This document shows positions 17,545-22,548 of a DNA stretch of 22,548 bases, piece by piece. Origin of the DNA: Elysia marginata (taxonomy: Eukaryota; Mollusca; Gastropoda; Plakobranchidae). The position numbers and the translations under genes are program-made. Every line of letters starts with the position of its first letter. Within the stretch, counting starts at the first letter, position 1. The stretch covers positions 305,005-327,552 of the forward strand of contig BMAT01011409.1 of NCBI GenBank assembly GCA_019649035.1, in the 5' to 3' direction. Under the pieces are notes generated by a model that saw only the letters and a program-made list of their open reading frames with translations, made no database searches and was not told the DNA's origin.

Positions 17545-20500
17545 ATAATTGTTTAGCAGTCTTCCTTAGTTAGACCAACAACATAGGCAATGTAGGACCT
17601 TTTGAGTGGGATCAGTGACTCTCAAATAAGGATCGTTTTTTCCGCAAAAATTCTCAATCAATCGGATGTACCATTTTCACCTTTACCTAAAATAATTCCA
17701 CTATCTTTGCTGAAAACCTCGAAATTCACGGGCATGTCACTAGTTATTTATAGAATCCTTTTTTAAATTGAAGTTAGCCTATAAACAGCCTCTTCTTCAT
17801 GTTTTTGTGTAGGTTGTGATAAGTAAATGCAATTCACTTAGAATTTATGATTTTTATGGGCAATTGATTTGAACCAGTTTATACATTCACAGTATGGTAG
17901 GCTTTTACACATCTTATAAAACAGAATGTAGAATTTTGTTTATTTTTGTTCGAAGAAGATTATCATTCTGTACTGTCTTTGCCACCAAGCTTAAATGTTG
18001 TTGATGTTGTCAAGCTCTGCCATTGATTAAAAATAAAACTAAAAACAACTCAATTGATTCTTGAAAATGAAAAATTGTTAGGCTTTTACCTTTTTATATC
18101 ACAAAAGTTTAAATGAAACAGATGTTGGAAACTTCTCTTCTATTTCAGAAAACTCCTTTTAAAATTAGATTTCTTTTTTTTTCTTTATATTTTAAACCAT
18201 CAGAAAGTTAAATGTCTTCTCACATAATTTTAATGACTTCACGCAATTTTGAATCCCTTCGTGACAAGGCTTTGTCAGTCACCATTACTTGGTAGTTTTC
18301 GTTTAAGAGTCAGGTTATTTGTGTACTAAGTATTTTTAATATCGCTGCACTCCAATTAAAATGTCTGATTTGAAGTAACTCTGCGTTAAATGTTTATTTT
18401 ACATCGTGCAAAACAAGACTAAGAATGGCAAAATCCACTGGTATGTAAATGTACATCATTATTTATCATTTATGTATTCATTTTGTCATGAAAAATAGGA
18501 TGTACGGCATACGTTATAGGTAACGAAGGGATTAATGTTTGGAGGCTCAGAAAAATGCATTGATAAAATTAAAATGCCCAAACCATGTAATCATATGTTA
18601 AAAATTGCAAGTTCCAACTCATTTGCACTAACTGCAAGACATTTCTACAATTACATGTGGCAGGTAAACAAATCTATAGAATATGTTAATTTATCTTTTT
18701 CCCTTCTCGAAGAAAAAAAAAATATAATTTTAGAAAAAAGCACTCATTAGGCCTAATGTAAGGGAAAAAGATTTTTTTTTGATTAATGTGGGAGGACTTA
18801 AATAGCAATACATGTATTACTGTAATGTATTTATCCTATTTGTTGTTCTCACTTGTGTAATTCTTTTTACAAGATAAAACTTTATGTGCATAACATCTCA
18901 GTTATTTGTACACCCTTGTGTTCTCAGAAAGTGCCTGTACAGCTTTCACCTATTGTTTACATAGCAGGCTACCTCCACTATTTTTATGTGTTATGAAGGA
19001 AGCATTTTCACAATATTTCTGCTTGAAAAAAAAGTTGTGATTTCATACTGCATGTTATACATTTTTTCCTTCTTTTTAGTTTTGTTTTTTTTTTTTAGGT
19101 AAAAAGGTGGATTGATGTGCCCGATTAAAATTCTAAGCAGAGCTGTCTTCCTGCTTTGAAATGTTTGCAAAATGAGTATGCATAATTTAAAAAATAAATG
19201 AAGGTATCAAACAAATGTGTGACTTCATTGAGTCAGTGCAAACATGTTTGATTTTTAGTTAACTTAAACCTCAAACCAAGGGGTAAGCCCAACAAAACCT
19301 CTTGTTTTTTTTGTATACATGTATTTGATCTAAGATGAACAAGTGCATGTATTTTTCTTTTATGCAGGGTGAATGAGTCTGATATCATAATTTTTACTAT
19401 CAAAGTCGTTTTGAAAAAGACATTTTTTCAATCTTTTTGTTGTGAACAGTTTCATAAAATTATCAATATTTTGTAGAGATATCAAAACTTTTTGTAATTT
19501 TAAATGTACTGAAAAGAAGAAAGAATTAGACGTTTTTTTCATAAAAACATTTTTCTTTATTGTAGTCGAAAGGACTGTTGTGTGCTTCTGTATGTTTTCT
19601 GTTTTCTTGAGATCTTTGTGCCATTTAAGTATGAAGTTTGTAAGTAATTTTTGTATGTTTAGAACTTTAAAGGAACTTTTTTGATGGAGTGAGATCTGGA
19701 ATCTGGAATTTTTTTCCTTCTTTTTTGTTTTGTAAATATTCATTTGGTTTTCAGTTTAGCAAGACCTATCTCATTTCAAATAAAATGCTTTTGAAGAGAA
19801 ACTTATGAATTATTGTTTTTACTGTTAAAATGTTGTAAAGATTTGTCCGTCTCTATTCCTTCCTTTTACATGATCTTTTCCTTGTCTTGTCTCTTCTAAG
19901 TAATACTATCCAGTACCAGTTGCTTTAACTTTATGCTTAGGCCTATCTGTTCAAAGTTCAAACCCTCCATAAGATGATCACATCTCTTTATTTCTCTTCT
20001 TTAGAGTTAAGAAGGAGAAAACCATCTCTAACAAAATAAAGAAAAATTATTTGATTTAATAGAATAAAGAAGAACCCATTTTTAACAACAATGGCTGTAA
20101 TGAAAACTATGAGTATAGCAAGAGATTGGAAAATCCAATTTTCTCTTTTTTTGCGCTTTATAATTTTTTTGGGAAGTTACGAGAGCTCAGATCAGTTACC
20201 TCGGTAATATTGCCATATAAAAAAACATCATATGAAGAGGCACACAAAGTGACAAAAATCGCTCGTCATACAACGTTCTCAGGCCTGCCTATAGGCACCC
20301 TTTTCACACCTCTCCATTTTGTGCCCATGTTTAAGGGTCCTAGATTGCCACAGATGACAGGTTCACCCTTCAGCTGGCTGCCCCTTTCTGGTCCATATTG
20401 CACCACTAGTACCAATGCTACTTACTCCCCTTCCAAGAAAAATCCTCATCAAAGTACCTTTGTGTGGCAATAACGAGAGTTGTTAATTATACAAGAGTTA

Positions 20501-21012
20501 TACAGTAGTCATTCCCAAGGTTAACTGTATCCCGTTTTGTTTGATTATGTTGCATACATCTTGATGTGTGTTGTGAAGGCTCTTGGCCATATTTTATGAA
20601 TGACTACGTTAGTACCTTACCATCTCCCAACTTTTTTTCAACAGTATGACAGAATATAATATATTTTTTCACGGATATAGATATTGAGAGTAAAAAATCA
20701 CATAGTTCATTTCTTGCCTGCAATTTTTGCAAGAACTGCTTAGTCCTTATATGATTGAAAGATTTTCAAGGTATGAAATTAGCAGTGGAGAGGTGTAGGC
20801 TTTAACTTGTTTTTAACACTTTTAAGAAGCGATTGGAAACTTAACTTTTTTTTAGTAAAACTCAATTTTTTTTTGCTAAAGTTTTTAATAACAATACAAT
20901 TTAAGTTTACTGAACAGATTAGCTTTGATTTTATTGTGATTTTAAAAAAAGTATTCGCACTCAGCAATTAATGTCATAACCGTTTAGGGTTTAATTGATT
21001 ACATGCTTATCT
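17545..21012. other. Long AT-rich stretch, no gene recognised
   Basis: T-rich on the + strand to about 19750, with AATAAA at 19779-19784 preceded by TTTGTTTTGTAAATATT, which could be the end of a long non-coding or 3' UTR transcript. The minus-strand frame 19360-19743 is Lys/Phe-rich low complexity and is overlapped by an equally poor plus-strand frame. The plus-strand frame 20126-20473 has a GC-richer second half (20270-20470) with a 12-bp palindrome TGCCTATAGGCA but no recognisable domain; it may be a remnant of a mobile element. Confidence 0.5.
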
Positions 21013-21332
21013 TTTATGTATTCATGACCGGCTGTGTGGTCTAGCGGTAAGACAGTCTCTCAGAGATTGGGAGGTGCGAGGTTCGATCCCCGGCCGAGTC
21101 AAATCAAGGACTTTGAAATTGGTATTAGCAGCTGATCCGCCTAGTGTCTGGCATTATGGATTTACTGTTAAGTCTGGTCGGTCCGGTGTCAGGATAATGT
21201 GACTGGGTGGTGTGCGCAAGCACTCCTTACATCGCAGTGTGGCAGCACGCTTTTAATTGTCCCCAGCGCCGTCTCTGAGATAACCTCGAAGTTGACTAGG
21301 ACTTTAAAAATCAAACAACTTTATGTATTCAT
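21013..21332 (+). mobile_element. tRNA-derived SINE with 13-bp target duplication (SINE-2)
   Basis: The body is 21026-21319 (294 bp), flanked by TTTATGTATTCAT at 21013-21025 and 21320-21332. The head has box A TGGTCTAGCGG at 21037-21047 and box B GGTTCGATCCC at 21080-21090. The body shares with SINE-1 a 19-bp block (18 identical) GGTGTCAG(T/G)ATAATGTGAC at 21185-21203 and 8969-8987, then GTGGCAGC.CG, AATTGTC, CTGAGA, ACCT..GAAGT and a TAAAAAT tail. The heads differ, so the two are separate subfamilies on a common body. Confidence 0.92.
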
Positions 21333-21344
21333 ATTAATGGATGT

Positions 21345-21440
21345 ATCGTGCTCGAGATAGAGAGAGAGATGTTAGCGCTTAGAGCTTTTATCGAAGGATA
21401 AACGCTATATAATCAATTCTTATTATTTATTACTAAAGGT
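21345..21440. repeat. Probable SINE/LINE tail fragment
   Basis: TAGCG...CGCTATATAA with an internal TTTATC-GAA-GGATAAA hairpin, followed by a TTATTATTTATTA run, resembles 3' ends common in invertebrate retroposons. It begins just outside the SINE-2 target duplication. A (GA) run lies at 21355-21369. Confidence 0.4.
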
Positions 21441-22548
21441 AAGATGGGAGAATACATGCACAAAGGAAATTTAAAGCTTGCTAAGTCGTTTTGGGTACTC
21501 AAATCTTTATGCTCGGTGAGTAAACTACATGTACCCGGAGAAAACAGACTCAAGATCTCGAGATGAAATTGTAATCGAAATGCCTTTCTAATAAATTAGC
21601 TTAGGCGAGAGGTATTTTTTCTTCATTGTGATACTTAATGCGTGACATTGAAGAGATCAGCCGTGGCGTTATCACTATGATATTGGCCAAAACGGCAGTC
21701 AGTCAATGGCTTCACTTGAGACACCTGCTCGCGTTTTTTTTTTTTAAAGAGTAATCTGTCAATAAGTTCAAAGCAAGGGTATTACATTATTTTATATGGT
21801 CTTTTTTTTAAGGTTATCTGAGCCAGCATAAAAGTGCATGGACTCAAGGCCACGCTAGTGCAGTGTCAATGGAATTAATTTCTTTGTTTAGATAAAAAAT
21901 GCTAATACACCTACAACTTCATTCTCTTGGTTATTTACGTCAGATAAATTTGGTCTCCTAGGATTAAGAATCAAGGTTTCACTGTGTACGGGCCGTAGTT
22001 TGTCCTTCCTTAGCCTCCTCAAGCATGCTTATGTGTTACATGGTTTTAAAGATGGAGATGCATTAATTTTTGTAAACATATGTCAGCTGTTTGTCCTTAA
22101 CAAGTGACGGCGAGAGATTTTACTTGTTTCAAAGATTTAGTGTACATATGATTGAACAAAGATTAGGCTGTCTACATTATCACCTGTGAAATGGTTGAGT
22201 CCACAATCGCGCTGCTTATGCTTGAACAGATAAGCTGACGTTCAAAGGTAAAGCTCCTGAATAAATTAGCCTAAAGATACATTTGCTTTTACTGGCTTTG
22301 AAATTTAAAGGGAAGATCTACATCTTGATCTAATGTTTGCGAATTGTGTGAGCTGAACCGTGATAAGGTTTGCAGCTTCGCTTACATATGGACATACTTG
22401 TGCAATTACGAGCATAAAACGTGAAAATGTTTTTTTTTTAACTACAAGCAATGTTTTTAATTATAAGTGCCCAAAGTCACCTACTTTATGCTAAGGTATA
22501 ACTATAACCTTTCTGTATTTCTTTGAGGAAAAGAGGCGGACAACAAAC
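21441..22548. other. Intergenic sequence, no gene recognised
   Basis: No splice-bounded frame, RNA gene or paired repeat was found. The sequence is AT-rich with scattered T runs at 21736 and 22431. Confidence 0.5.

Noticed and set aside
19360..19743. 127-codon minus-strand open frame, the longest in the window
   Set aside because: It is Lys/Phe/Asn-rich because of T runs on the opposite strand, has no domain, and overlaps an equally featureless plus-strand frame.
20126..20473. 115-codon plus-strand open frame
   Set aside because: No domain, signal peptide or splice context; composition changes abruptly in the middle, suggesting chance across a GC-richer fragment.
21026..21101. Possible tRNA gene resembling a Glu/Asp-type box A
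   Set aside because: The T stem has mismatches and the sequence continues into a SINE body bounded by a 13-bp target duplication.

Overview
The window is animal nuclear DNA. Its one supportable protein gene has five coding exons with consensus splice sites. The rest is AT-rich intergenic or intronic sequence holding SINEs, MITE-like inverted-repeat elements and simple repeats. There are no bacterial operons, ribosome-binding sites, phage genes or CRISPR arrays. Two SINEs share a body but carry different tRNA-derived heads, a pattern I associate with molluscs and other marine invertebrates. The species, and even the phylum, is inference.

The gene, on the + strand at 6462-10476, encodes a 269-residue folate receptor (FOLR/riboflavin-binding) family protein. 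It has a signal peptide, all 16 family cysteines, the family's Asn-Trp-Ser glycosylation site and a hydrophobic GPI-attachment tail. The product should be a secreted, disulfide-rich, GPI-anchored cell-surface receptor. Reading frames join cleanly over four introns (phases 0, 0, 1, 0). Intron 3 uses a GC donor with a perfect extended consensus. Several residues that line the folate pocket in human FR-alpha are replaced, while the acidic and basic pterin anchors are kept.

Layout: 1-437 is a purine-rich GA/GAA tract. 438-3136 has no genes but includes a small CpG-dense patch at 1784-1874. 3137-3545 is a GC-rich fold-back element. 3546-6430 holds palindromes, a dispersed repeat, a three-hairpin cluster and a TATA-like site before the first coding exon. 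6430-10476 is the gene; its introns hold a second copy of the dispersed repeat and a full-length SINE with a 12-bp target duplication. 10477-12220 is probable 3' UTR and T-rich flank. 12221-13001 is a 781-bp inverted-repeat element. 13568-14049 is a 128-bp tandem duplication with one copy split by a 222-bp piggyBac-like MITE. 16351-16560 and 17243-17538 are two elements with related CAGGGATGC termini, and a 72-bp-period tandem repeat lies just before the second. 21013-21332 is a second full-length SINE with a 13-bp target duplication.

I found no convincing new gene system. The points most worth checking are the folate receptor's altered pocket, its GC-AG intron, the chimeric SINE pair and the datable MITE-in-duplication.
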